Assembly: GCA_034411955.1 (NCBI GenBank)
Contig: DAOUMF010000198.1
Location: 1-19,035, forward strand
Direction of reading: 5' to 3'
Length of the DNA stretch: 19,035 nucleotides
Origin: DAOUMF01 sp034411955
GTDB lineage: Bacteria > Chloroflexota > Dehalococcoidia > SM23-28-2 > RBG-16-64-32
The notes beneath the pieces were generated by a model. That model made no database searches, had not been told where the DNA came from, and was given only the letters and a program-made list of their open reading frames with translations. The position numbers and the translations under genes were made by a program. Shown piece by piece: positions 1 through 7,100 of the stretch (the stretch's first letter is position 1; every line of letters starts with the position of its first letter).

Positions 1-1734
1 GGCTACGGGGTCTTCCTGCACCACGGCTCCAAGATCGTGTACGAGCTGGGCCAGCCTGCGCTCCAGTCCCTCGCCTTCCGGGTGGACGATCCCTATCTGG
101 ACTACTTCTTCATCTACGGGCCGGGCCCGAAGGAGATCATCGCCCGCTACACGGAGCTGACTGGGCGGCCGGTGGCGCCGCCTGCGTGGTCGTTCGGGGC
201 GTGGTTCTCCCGCTGCTGGTACCGCGACCGGGAACAGATTGAGGGGATCGTGGAGCGGCTCCGAGAGATCGGCATTCCGGGAGACGCGATACATGTTGAC
301 CCGCTGTGGCTGAAGGAGCGGCGGTCGCGGGAGAGGGACGGCTGCGACTTCGTGTGGGACGAGGAGGCGTTCCCCGACCCCCAGGGTTTCGTGCGGTGGC
401 TGGCGGAGCGGGGGTTCAAGCTGAGCCTGTGGGAGAACCCTTACGTGTGGGTGGACACGGAGATGCACCGCGAAGGTGTGGAGAAGGGGTATTTCGTCCG
501 GTCCCAGGGCGGTGGCCTGGCACGGCCGCTGGACAACCCCAACGAGGCGGTGCTGCTGGACTTCACCAACCCGGAGGCCTACCGCTGGTGGCAGGAGAAG
601 CACTGCCCCTACCTGCGCATGGGGGCGGCCGCCTTCAAGCCGGACTACGGAGAGGCGGTGCCCGCCGACGCCCTGTTCGCCGACGGCCGCACCGGGGAGC
701 AGGTTCACAACATCTATCCCCTGCTGTTCAACCGGTGCGTGTACGAGGTGATGCGCGAGGAGCGCGGCGAGGCGATGCTGTTCAGCCGCTCCGGCTACGC
801 GGGGTCGCAGCGGTACCCGATCAACTGGACGGGAGACCAGCCGAGCACCTGGGGCGGCATGGCGGCTGCCCTGCGGGCGGGGCTGAGCCTCAGCCTGTCC
901 GGCATCAGCATGTGGAGCCACGACATCGGCGGCTTCTGGAACCCCGATAGCTTCGCCCTGCCGGACCCGACGCTGTACGTGCGCTGGGCGCAGTTCGGGC
1001 TCCTCTCCTGCCACGCTCGCTTCCACGGCGTCCGGGAGCGCGAGCCCTGGCACTTCGGCGACAAGGCGGTAGAGGTGGTGCGGGAGTTCGCGCGGCTGCG
1101 CTACCGCCTCCTGCCCTACATCTACTCGCTGGCCAGGGAGGCGGAGGCCCCGGGCCTGCCCGTCGTGCGGCCGCTGGTGTTGGAGTATCCCGACGATCCG
1201 GTGGCGGCCGCCGTCGACTACGAGTACCTGCTGGGGCCGCACTTGCTGGTGGCTCCTGTCATGAACGACGAGGGGCGCTGCCTGGTCTACCTGCCGCCGG
1301 GGACCTGGCATGACTGGTGGAGCGGTGAACGGCTCCAGGGGCCCCGGCACCTGCGGCTGGAGGTGCCGCTGGAGCGGCTGCCGCTGTATGTGCGAGAGGA
1401 CTCGATACTGGTTACGGGGCCGGAGATGGAGCACGTGGGGCAGCGGGAGTGGCGGCCGCTGACGGTGGACGCGCGGCTATCGGTGGGTGCTGAGACGGCG
1501 GTCTGGACCCCGGAGCAGCAGGTACGCATCGCCGGCGAGCGGTCGGGTGACGAGGTACGCCTGCGGGTGGCCGGGCCGCCCTGGGACTACCGCGTTCGCT
1601 TCGTGCAGCCGGCAGTGGCGCCGGAGGTGCATGCCGGGGGCGATGCCTCGGGGCTCGTGGTCCGGCAGGAGGACGGTCTTACGGTGGCGGAAGTGAGGGG
1701 CGGAGAGTTCGATGTCCGGGCGCGCGTGTCCTAG
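1..1734 (+). CDS. GH31 family glycosidase, alpha-xylosidase (YicI)-like, 5' truncated
   Basis: The frame is open from base 1, so the N-terminal part lies outside the window; 577 residues are visible. The enzyme would release alpha-linked xylose or glucose from oligosaccharides by a retaining mechanism. Visible GH31 landmarks are FGAWFSRCWY near the barrel start, the nucleophile motif KPDYGE (Asp codon at 643-645), the acid/base motif NWTGD (Asp codon at 835-837), and the MWSHDIGGF segment typical of the family. The sequence around HVDPLW and LWENPYVW resembles E. coli YicI more than alpha-glucosidases, so alpha-xylosidase is the best guess; substrate is not proven. The C-terminal beta domains are present to the stop. 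It ends 6 bp from the convergent HNH gene. No partner sugar genes are visible; any operon would lie to the left. Confidence 0.9.
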   Translation, partial: GYGVFLHHGSKIVYELGQPALQSLAFRVDDPYLDYFFIYGPGPKEIIARYTELTGRPVAPPAWSFGAWFSRCWYRDREQIEGIVERLREIGIPGDAIHVDPLWLKERRSRERDGCDFVWDEEAFPDPQGFVRWLAERGFKLSLWENPYVWVDTEMHREGVEKGYFVRSQGGGLARPLDNPNEAVLLDFTNPEAYRWWQEKHCPYLRMGAAAFKPDYGEAVPADALFADGRTGEQVHNIYPLLFNRCVYEVMREERGEAMLFSRSGYAGSQRYPINWTGDQPSTWGGMAAALRAGLSLSLSGISMWSHDIGGFWNPDSFALPDPTLYVRWAQFGLLSCHARFHGVREREPWHFGDKAVEVVREFARLRYRLLPYIYSLAREAEAPGLPVVRPLVLEYPDDPVAAAVDYEYLLGPHLLVAPVMNDEGRCLVYLPPGTWHDWWSGERLQGPRHLRLEVPLERLPLYVREDSILVTGPEMEHVGQREWRPLTVDARLSVGAETAVWTPEQQVRIAGERSGDEVRLRVAGPPWDYRVRFVQPAVAPEVHAGGDASGLVVRQEDGLTVAEVRGGEFDVRARVS

Positions 1735-1740
1735 GGCGGT

Positions 1741-2274
1741 CTAGGCGAAGCCGCCGTCCGCCTCTAAGCCGGGGACGAACTTGCGCCAACCCTCCTGCTC
1801 CTCCAAATAGACGTAGAAGGTGCGGTAGAAGCTGTAGGGCGGCTGGAACGGCTCGCGGGTAAGGCGCATGTGCGCCTCCTGGGGGGTGCGGCCGGCCTTG
1901 CGGTGATTGCAGGGCTTGCAGGCGGCGACGACGTTGCTCCATTCGTGGCCGCCGCCTCGACGGCGGGGGACTACGTGGTCCAGTGTGAGGTCCTTGGTGT
2001 GCCTGCCACAGTACTGGCAGGTGAAACGGTCACGCAGGAAGACGTCGCGGCGGGTAAGACGCCCCTGAGGTCTGGGCCGGCGGATGAGATAGATGAGGCG
2101 GATGATGGAGGGGATGGCGTAGAGGACTGTGGCGGTGTGCAGGAAGCCGCGGCCGTTCTCCAGGATCTCCGCCTTGCCCCGGTCGACCAGCACGAAAGCC
2201 CGCCGAACGGTGCAGACGTTCAGCGGCTCGTAGTTCTGGTTGAGGACCAGTACCGGGGCGGTGGTAACTCCCAT
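1741..2274 (-). CDS. HNH endonuclease family protein
   Basis: This 177-residue protein belongs to the stand-alone HNH nuclease family that is common in Chloroflexota, cyanobacteria and Deinococcota. The N-terminal part (VLVLNQNYEPLNVC, residues 9-21) is the conserved lead-in of the family. The nuclease core has the zinc pair CQYC (86-89) and CKPC (119-122), the catalytic Asp-His at 99-100 and Asn 114, followed by CNHRK. These are the expected metal and catalytic residues, so the protein is probably an active nicking or cutting DNase. Its cellular role is not established; no restriction, CRISPR or mobile genes flank it. ATG start at 2274; the ribosome-binding site is weak. It is preceded by a possible promoter and appears to be transcribed alone. 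Confidence 0.85.
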   Translation of the reverse strand: MGVTTAPVLVLNQNYEPLNVCTVRRAFVLVDRGKAEILENGRGFLHTATVLYAIPSIIRLIYLIRRPRPQGRLTRRDVFLRDRFTCQYCGRHTKDLTLDHVVPRRRGGGHEWSNVVAACKPCNHRKAGRTPQEAHMRLTREPFQPPYSFYRTFYVYLEEQEGWRKFVPGLEADGGFA

Positions 2275-2293
2275 CTTGCCGTCACCGAAGGCA

Positions 2294-2323
2294 ATAGTAG
2301 CAGATGGCCGTCAAGCTGTGCAA
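2294..2323 (-). promoter_or_regulatory. Possible sigma70 promoter for the HNH gene
   Basis: Reading the minus strand, TTGCAC (2318-2323) and TACTAT (2294-2299) are separated by 18 bp and lie about 20 bp before the HNH start codon. The -35 box is poor. It is the only plausible promoter in the 64-bp gap between the HNH and cvpA genes. Confidence 0.35.
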
Positions 2324-2338
2324 TACTGTGCTCTGGCC

Positions 2339-2836
2339 CTAGGCCGGGAATGCGTCGACGGCCCGCTCGAACTCGTCGGGAAGGATGAGTAGGAGCACGT
2401 CGCTGGCCTTCAGGAACGTGGAGCCAAGGGCCGAGTCGTCGATGGTGTCGCGCAGGCCCACGTCGAAGGTGACGAAGGCGATGAGAAGGACCTCCACCAC
2501 CACCAGGCCCTTGAGGATGCCGAACAACGCCCCTCCCAGGCGGTCTGCCCAGCCCAGGAGAAGGATAGCGGCCACCTGCTTGAGCATGATGGCGATGAGC
2601 TGTCCGGCCAGGTAGACGGCGCCCAGCAGTACCAGGAAGCCGACGGCCTTCGCCGCCTGGTCATCATCGATGAACACGAGGACGTCGCGGGCCAGGTCGT
2701 CGTGGAACAGCCCGGCGACGACGACGCCCACCACGACGCTCACCAGGGTCACGAGCTCTCGGATGAGGCCTGCCGAGAAGGCGGTGGCGGCGAAGAAAGC
2801 AACTATGAGGACGATTGCGATGTCGAGCCAGTTCAT
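2339..2836 (-). CDS. CvpA family membrane protein
   Basis: This 165-residue protein starts with NWLDIAIVLIVAFF and has four predicted membrane segments at about residues 5-24, 29-46, 64-85 and 104-124. That is the layout of the CvpA/colicin V production family. The GWADRLGGALFGILKG stretch (95-110) is the family's most conserved part. CvpA proteins sit in the inner membrane and are linked to envelope stability and colicin V export in E. coli; the molecular role is unclear. ATG start at 2836 without an obvious Shine-Dalgarno. The PAP2 gene ends 38 bp upstream on the same strand, so the two may be cotranscribed. Confidence 0.85.
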   Translation of the reverse strand: MNWLDIAIVLIVAFFAATAFSAGLIRELVTLVSVVVGVVVAGLFHDDLARDVLVFIDDDQAAKAVGFLVLLGAVYLAGQLIAIMLKQVAAILLLGWADRLGGALFGILKGLVVVEVLLIAFVTFDVGLRDTIDDSALGSTFLKASDVLLLILPDEFERAVDAFPA

Positions 2837-2874
2837 GGAAGCGCGCTACTAATAACGTGGCACGTCGCCAACGG

Positions 2875-3513
2875 TTACTCCCCCTTGCGGAGCGCCTGCC
2901 CGAAGCGGTGAGCGGCGATGAGGGCTAGCAGCATCAGCCCCCCCAAATAATAACCGCCTAGGACATCACTGGGCCAGTGGGCGCCCGCGTGGACCCGCTC
3001 CATTCCCGTGAACAGGATCACCCACAGGCAGGCAGCCTGACCCACCCGGCGCAATACGGTCTGCGGCACGAACAGCGTTATGAAGTAGAACAGGAGGCCG
3101 TAGAGCAAGATGGCCCCGTCGGCGTGGCCGCTGGGAAAGGCGAAACCGGACGGGTGCTCCCTCACCACCACAAGTTCTTCCGCTGGGCGTGGCCGCTCGA
3201 CCAGCTCCTTGACCCCGACGTTGACCAGCCGGCCGAGGACGCTTGCGAGGAGCAGGAGCACCTCCCAGCGGCGGGCCGCCACCAGCAGGGCGGCCGCCCC
3301 GCCCAGCCAGACGACGATTGCCCACGGGGTGTCCGCCAGGTCCTCCGCCCAGTCCACCGCCCGCACGAAGGCGACAGCGTCTATCTCCTGGAGGCGGTGG
3401 GCCAGCCAGATGTCCGCCGGGAAGCGGTCGTAGGCGGCGGCGAAGCCGCTGAGAACGGCGAAGCCTGCCAGGAGGAGGAGCCACAACGCCATTAGGGCCC
3501 GGCCGCTCGTCAT
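2875..3513 (-). CDS. PAP2 superfamily membrane phosphatase
   Basis: The 212-residue membrane protein carries the three phosphatase motifs of the type 2 phosphatidic acid phosphatase family: K102 with RPRP at 107-110, PSGH at 127-130, and R173/H179/D183 in RVHAGAHWPSD. It probably dephosphorylates a lipid phosphate such as undecaprenyl pyrophosphate or phosphatidic acid on the outer face of the membrane. Hydrophobic segments lie near residues 7-25, 63-80, 84-96, 135-149, 159-169 and 185-201. I chose the ATG at 3513 because the open frame extends upstream over larB without family homology. There is no Shine-Dalgarno and the candidate -10 box lies about 10 bp before the ATG, so the mRNA may be leaderless. 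cvpA follows. Confidence 0.88.
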   Translation of the reverse strand: MTSGRALMALWLLLLAGFAVLSGFAAAYDRFPADIWLAHRLQEIDAVAFVRAVDWAEDLADTPWAIVVWLGGAAALLVAARRWEVLLLLASVLGRLVNVGVKELVERPRPAEELVVVREHPSGFAFPSGHADGAILLYGLLFYFITLFVPQTVLRRVGQAACLWVILFTGMERVHAGAHWPSDVLGGYYLGGLMLLALIAAHRFGQALRKGE

Positions 3514-3522
3514 GGTGCGGCT

Positions 3523-3552
3523 ATTATCGAGGCCACCCGTTCGTTTACGCAA
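3523..3552 (-). promoter_or_regulatory. Candidate promoter for the PAP2 gene
   Basis: On the minus strand TTGCGT (3547-3552) and GATAAT (3523-3528) are spaced by 18 bp. The -10 box lies only 9 bp upstream of the ATG at 3513, which with the missing Shine-Dalgarno suggests leaderless transcription. Confidence 0.45.
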
Positions 3553-3573
3553 GCGAGAGGCCGATGCTACAAT
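3544..3573 (+). promoter_or_regulatory. Candidate promoter for the larB-lipoprotein-larC operon
   Basis: TTTACG (3544-3549) and TACAAT (3568-3573) are spaced by 18 bp. Transcription from about 3580 would place the strong Shine-Dalgarno AAGGAGG (3589-3595) in a short leader. Its -35 box overlaps the -35 box of the divergent PAP2 promoter. Confidence 0.5.
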
Positions 3574-3600
3574 ACGCCGTGCTCTACGAAGGAGGTCGTC

Positions 3601-4365
3601 ACGGACGAGGCAAGGCTGCGGGAGCTTCTGGAGTCGCTCCGGCAGGGCGCCCTGCCCCTGGATGAGGCGCTGGAGCGGCTGCGCCGCCTCCCCTACGAGG
3701 ACATCGGGTTCGCGGAGGTGGACCACCACCGGGCCCTTCGCCGCGGCTTCCCGGAGGTGATCCTGGGCCAGGGGAAGAGCAGGGAGCAGGTGGTCGCAAT
3801 CGCCGAGCGTCTGGCCGCCCAGTCGGATCGGCTGCTCATCACCCGCGTGGACGTGGACGCTTATCGCGCGGTGAAGGAGCGTCTGCCGGACGCGCGCTTT
3901 CACGCCGACGCCCGCGCGATCACGCTGGATCGCAGCCGTGAGCCGCGCTGGCCGGGCGTGGTGGTCCTCTGCGCCGGCACTTCGGACCTACCGGTGGCGG
4001 AGGAGGCGGCGGTGACGGCGGAGCTCATGGGTAGCGAGGTGAGCCGCTCCTACGATGTGGGCGTGGCCGGGATTCACCGCCTGCTGGACAAGTGGGAGGC
4101 CTTGCGGTCGGCGCGGGCGCTGGTGGTGGTGGCGGGCATGGAGGGGGCGCTGCCCAGCGTTGTCGCCGGGCTGGTGGCGGCGCCCGTGATAGCGGTGCCG
4201 ACCTCGGTGGGCTACGGGGCGAGCTTCGGCGGTCTGGCCCCTCTCCTGGCGATGCTGAACAGCTGCGCCGCCGGGGTCGCCGTCGTGAACATCGACAACG
4301 GCTTCGGCGCCGGCTATCTGGCGGCCGTCATCAACAGACAGTCGCGAGAGGGGCTGCGTGAGTGA
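3601..4365 (+). CDS. larB: LarB, pyridinium-3,5-biscarboxylic acid mononucleotide synthase (ACG start?)
   Basis: LarB carboxylates and hydrolyses nicotinic acid adenine dinucleotide, the first step to the nickel-pincer nucleotide (NPN) cofactor. Family hallmarks are LPYEDIGFAEVDHHR (residues 31-45 from the chosen start) and the PurE-like C-terminal domain with CAGTSD (124-129), AGMEG (178-182) and PTSVGYG. Homology runs upstream of the first normal in-frame start (GTG at 3718), which would drop the conserved LPYED region. A perfect AAGGAGG at 3589-3595 sits 5 bp before ACG at 3601, and translation from there (254 residues) gives a typical LarB N-terminus. The start is therefore either a non-standard ACG or an ATG with a base error. 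The stop overlaps the next GTG (GTGA). Confidence 0.88.
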   Translation, partial: TDEARLRELLESLRQGALPLDEALERLRRLPYEDIGFAEVDHHRALRRGFPEVILGQGKSREQVVAIAERLAAQSDRLLITRVDVDAYRAVKERLPDARFHADARAITLDRSREPRWPGVVVLCAGTSDLPVAEEAAVTAELMGSEVSRSYDVGVAGIHRLLDKWEALRSARALVVVAGMEGALPSVVAGLVAAPVIAVPTSVGYGASFGGLAPLLAMLNSCAAGVAVVNIDNGFGAGYLAAVINRQSREGLRE

Positions 4366-5081
4366 GGCGCTATCTTCTGCTCGGCGCCGGTCTGCTGGCC
4401 GTGGCCGCCCTCGCGAGCTGCGGCGGCGACAGCAACGGCGGTGCGGGCGAGAGCTCGCTTGAGCAGGCGCTGCGCAGGATGGTGCTCCAGGTGGAGGACC
4501 TGCCTCAGGGGTTCCTCCAGACGGACGAATTGTTCACGACTAACGAGTATCATGCCTCTTTGAGCGCGGACCCGAAGGCGAGGAAGGGTCAACTCGAGAG
4601 CTGGGGACGGCTGCTGGGATATGAAGTGACGTACCAGCCCACCCCCGCCGCGTCGGAGGAGTGGCAGGTGCAGGGGATCAACGTCTCCTCTTCCCTCTAC
4701 CGGACTGAGAAGGGGGCTGGCGAGGCCTTCCTGGTCGACGTTGTGAAGGGGGCGGAGGAGAGGGACTGGGCAGCCGACTACGCCGGGTTGAGGGACTTCC
4801 AGCAGGAGAAAGTCGATGCCAGCGGCCTGGCTGATGAGATCGTGTGGCTTCGCGTCAGTGGCTTTCAGCCCGTCGACGGCGGGCCCAACCCGCTGATCAC
4901 CGATGACTTCATCTTCTTCAGGGTGGGCCGAGAAAGAGGGTTCCTGAGGGTCCAGGCCAGCTCTGCCGAGGACGAGGACCGCCAGCGCATCCTGCCCACT
5001 GTGGAGCAGTGGCTGCGGGCGCTGATCGAGAACGTGAAGGAGGTGCTGGCGGAACCCGGTTTCGAGGTCGGGGGGGAGTAG
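4362..5081 (+). CDS. Putative lipoprotein of unknown function between larB and larC
   Basis: I do not recognise a known domain in this 239-residue protein. It begins with RRYLLLGAGLLAVAALASC, a lipoprotein signal with lipobox LASC and lipidated Cys20, followed by a short Gly/Ser/Asp linker. The mature part is acidic and mixed alpha/beta in character (for example DFIFFRVGRERGFLRVQASS), with no other Cys and a single His, so direct nickel binding seems unlikely. The GTG at 4362 overlaps the larB stop by four bases, and GAGAGGGG lies 8 bp upstream, so translation is coupled to larB. The larC start is 2 bp after its stop. The position suggests expression with NPN synthesis, but that does not prove a shared function; it could be a stress or sensor lipoprotein. 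Confidence 0.8.
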   Translation: MRRYLLLGAGLLAVAALASCGGDSNGGAGESSLEQALRRMVLQVEDLPQGFLQTDELFTTNEYHASLSADPKARKGQLESWGRLLGYEVTYQPTPAASEEWQVQGINVSSSLYRTEKGAGEAFLVDVVKGAEERDWAADYAGLRDFQQEKVDASGLADEIVWLRVSGFQPVDGGPNPLITDDFIFFRVGRERGFLRVQASSAEDEDRQRILPTVEQWLRALIENVKEVLAEPGFEVGGE

Positions 5082-5083
5082 CC

Positions 5084-6286
5084 GTGGGGCGTATCGCCTA
5101 CTTGGACTGCTTCTCCGGCGTCAGCGGGGACATGTTCCTGGGGGCGCTGGTAGATGCGGGCGTTCCCCCTGACGAGATGCGGGCGGAGCTGGCCAAGCTG
5201 TCTCTCGGCGGATACTCTCTGGAGGCGAGGCGGGTGACCAGGGGTGGCCTGGCTGCCGTGCAGGCGGAGGTGCGGGTGCAGGAGAGACCAACTCCCCGCG
5301 CCCTTGCCGACGTGACGGGCGTCATCGATGAGTCGTCCCTGCCGCTGGCGGACCGCGAAAGGGGGATCGCCGTCTTGCGGCGGCTGGCGGAGGCGGAGGC
5401 CGCCGTGCACGGAGAGACCGTGGAGACGGTACACCTGCACGATGTCGGCGCCGTGGACGCCATCGTGGACGTGATGGGCACCGTCGTGGGGCTGCGGCTG
5501 CTGGGCGTGGAGGAGCTGTACTGCTCTCCCCTCCCGTCGGGCGAAGGGCAGGTGGAAAGTCAGCACGGGACGCTGCCGCTGCCGGCCCCGGCCGCGCTGG
5601 AGCTGCTGGCCCGCGCCCAGGCGCCGCTACGACCGTCCGGTGCTGGCCAGGGCGAACTGGTGACGCCCACCGGGGCCGCCATTGTCACCACGCTGGCCAG
5701 GTTCGAGAGGCCGGAGATGACCCTGGAGCGGGTCGGCTACGGCGCCGGCAGCCGAGAGATCCTGGAATGGCCCAACGTCCTGCGGCTGTGGCTGGGCCAG
5801 GGAGCGGCCCAGGAGACGCGGCCTAGGGTCCTCCTGGAGACCAACGTCGACGACATGACGGGCGAGATGCTGGGCTATGCGCTGGAGAAGCTCCTGGCCG
5901 GCGGCGCGGCCGACGCCTGGCTGACGCCTGTGCAGATGAAGAAGGGCCGGCCAGGGATCGTGTTGTCGGTCATCTGTGACGAGGCCCATGAGGAGGCGCT
6001 GGCCCGCCTGCTCCTGCGGGAGACGTCCACGCTGGGCGTGCGGGTGCGTCCCGTGCGCCGCTGGGAGGCGGAGCGGGAGGTGGTGGAGTTCGAGTCGTCC
6101 CTGGGGCCGGCCGCCGTCAAGGTGAAGCGCCTGCCGGACGAGCCGCCCCGCGTGGCGCCGGAGTACGAGGTGTGCAAGCGGCTGGCGGAGTCCAGCGGCC
6201 TCCCTCTCGCGGATGTGTACCGGATAGTGCAGGCGGAAGGGGATGCTAGGTTGGCCGGGCGAGAGAGCCAGGAACCTACAACGTAG
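5084..6286 (+). CDS. larC: LarC, nickel-pincer nucleotide nickel insertion enzyme
   Basis: LarC is the CTP-dependent cyclometallase that inserts nickel into the pincer cofactor used by lactate racemase (LarA) and related enzymes. The 400-residue product starts GRIAYLDCFSGVSGDM, the family's invariant N-terminus. It also has HLHDVGAVDAIVDVMG near residues 117-132, GELVTPTGAA, NVDDMTGEMLGYALE and PVQMKKGRPG. I chose the GTG at 5084, 2 bp after the lipoprotein stop and behind a GGGGGGAG ribosome-binding site, over an upstream extension that overlaps the lipoprotein. The gene is a single intact frame, unlike Lactobacillus plantarum larC, which is read through a programmed frameshift. It converges on the HAD gene 10 bp away. 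Confidence 0.95.
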   Translation: MGRIAYLDCFSGVSGDMFLGALVDAGVPPDEMRAELAKLSLGGYSLEARRVTRGGLAAVQAEVRVQERPTPRALADVTGVIDESSLPLADRERGIAVLRRLAEAEAAVHGETVETVHLHDVGAVDAIVDVMGTVVGLRLLGVEELYCSPLPSGEGQVESQHGTLPLPAPAALELLARAQAPLRPSGAGQGELVTPTGAAIVTTLARFERPEMTLERVGYGAGSREILEWPNVLRLWLGQGAAQETRPRVLLETNVDDMTGEMLGYALEKLLAGGAADAWLTPVQMKKGRPGIVLSVICDEAHEEALARLLLRETSTLGVRVRPVRRWEAEREVVEFESSLGPAAVKVKRLPDEPPRVAPEYEVCKRLAESSGLPLADVYRIVQAEGDARLAGRESQEPTT

Positions 6287-6296
6287 AACCTAAGAC

Positions 6297-7091
6297 TTAC
6301 AGCGCGAAGCGCTCGATCGCCCAGGCGACACCGTCGGCGTCGTTGGAGGGGGCGATATGGACGGCGGCGCGCCTCACCTCATCGGGCGAGTTGGCCATGG
6401 CGATGCCCAGGCCAACCAGGCGCAGCATGGCGAGGTCGGACTCGGAGTCGCCCATCGCCATCACGTCCGACAGAGCTACGTCCATCTGACGGCAGACCAT
6501 CTCCAGGGCGCTCGCCTTGTCGGCCTCCGGGTGAGTGAGGACGACGTAGTGGGGCAGGTTGACGGGTCGGTTGAGGGAGAACTTTGCTCGGCTGTCGTAG
6601 GTCGGCAGGAGTCGCTGCGAGATCTCTTCCACCGCCTGCTGGCCGAAGACGAGGATAGCGGTGGGCTGCCCCCGCGCCACCTCATCGGCCTGCCGATCGG
6701 AGATGCGGAGGCCGCCGGGCAGGTTTTCGGGGATGACGCCGGGCCGCGTGCGCATGAAAGTGGCGTCCTCGATGGTGGAGAACATCTCCCAGCCGCGCTC
6801 GTCGCCCAGGGCGGTGACCTCGCGGGCGACCTCCTGATCGAGCCGCAGATGGAGGATCTCCTCGCCGTCGGTAGGGCGTCTGACGAGGGCGCCATTGCTG
6901 CACACGAGAGGGGCGTCGATGCCCAGGCGGTCGGCGGTGCGCCTGGCGAGGCCGAACCAGCGGGAGGTGGCCAGGATCACCTTTACACCCTTGTCCAGAG
7001 CGCGTCTCACCGCCTCCCCGTTGCGCTCGCTTAGCTTGAGGGCGCTATTGAGGAGGGTGCCGTCCAGGTCCAGGGCGATGAGGCGGATCAT
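6297..7091 (-). CDS. Cof-type HAD-IIB family hydrolase
   Basis: The 264-residue protein is a HAD phosphatase of the Cof/YidA type, with a type IIB cap. Motif I is DLDGT (nucleophile Asp8 and Asp10), motif II is ATSR where many relatives have SGR, the Lys comes from KASAL, and motif III is MGDSESDLAML. Such enzymes dephosphorylate small sugar phosphates or cofactors; the exact substrate cannot be told from sequence. ATG at 7091 gives the usual MIRLIALDLDGTLL N-terminus; a TTG two codons earlier (7097) is an alternative. It follows the amidohydrolase stop by 9 bp and is the last gene of the minus-strand block starting at the LysM gene. Confidence 0.9.
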   Translation of the reverse strand: MIRLIALDLDGTLLNSALKLSERNGEAVRRALDKGVKVILATSRWFGLARRTADRLGIDAPLVCSNGALVRRPTDGEEILHLRLDQEVAREVTALGDERGWEMFSTIEDATFMRTRPGVIPENLPGGLRISDRQADEVARGQPTAILVFGQQAVEEISQRLLPTYDSRAKFSLNRPVNLPHYVVLTHPEADKASALEMVCRQMDVALSDVMAMGDSESDLAMLRLVGLGIAMANSPDEVRRAAVHIAPSNDADGVAWAIERFAL

Positions 7092-7100
7092 GTCCAAGCG

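Noticed and set aside
3514..3903. Upstream extension of the PAP2 frame by 130 codons
   Set aside because: It lies wholly on larB and its upstream promoter region, has no PAP2 similarity, and the ATG at 3513 gives a normal N-terminal membrane segment.
6260..6300. Repeated GAACCTA-like words at the larC-HAD junction
   Set aside because: Only two short imperfect matches across the larC stop; consistent with chance and no hairpin of note.
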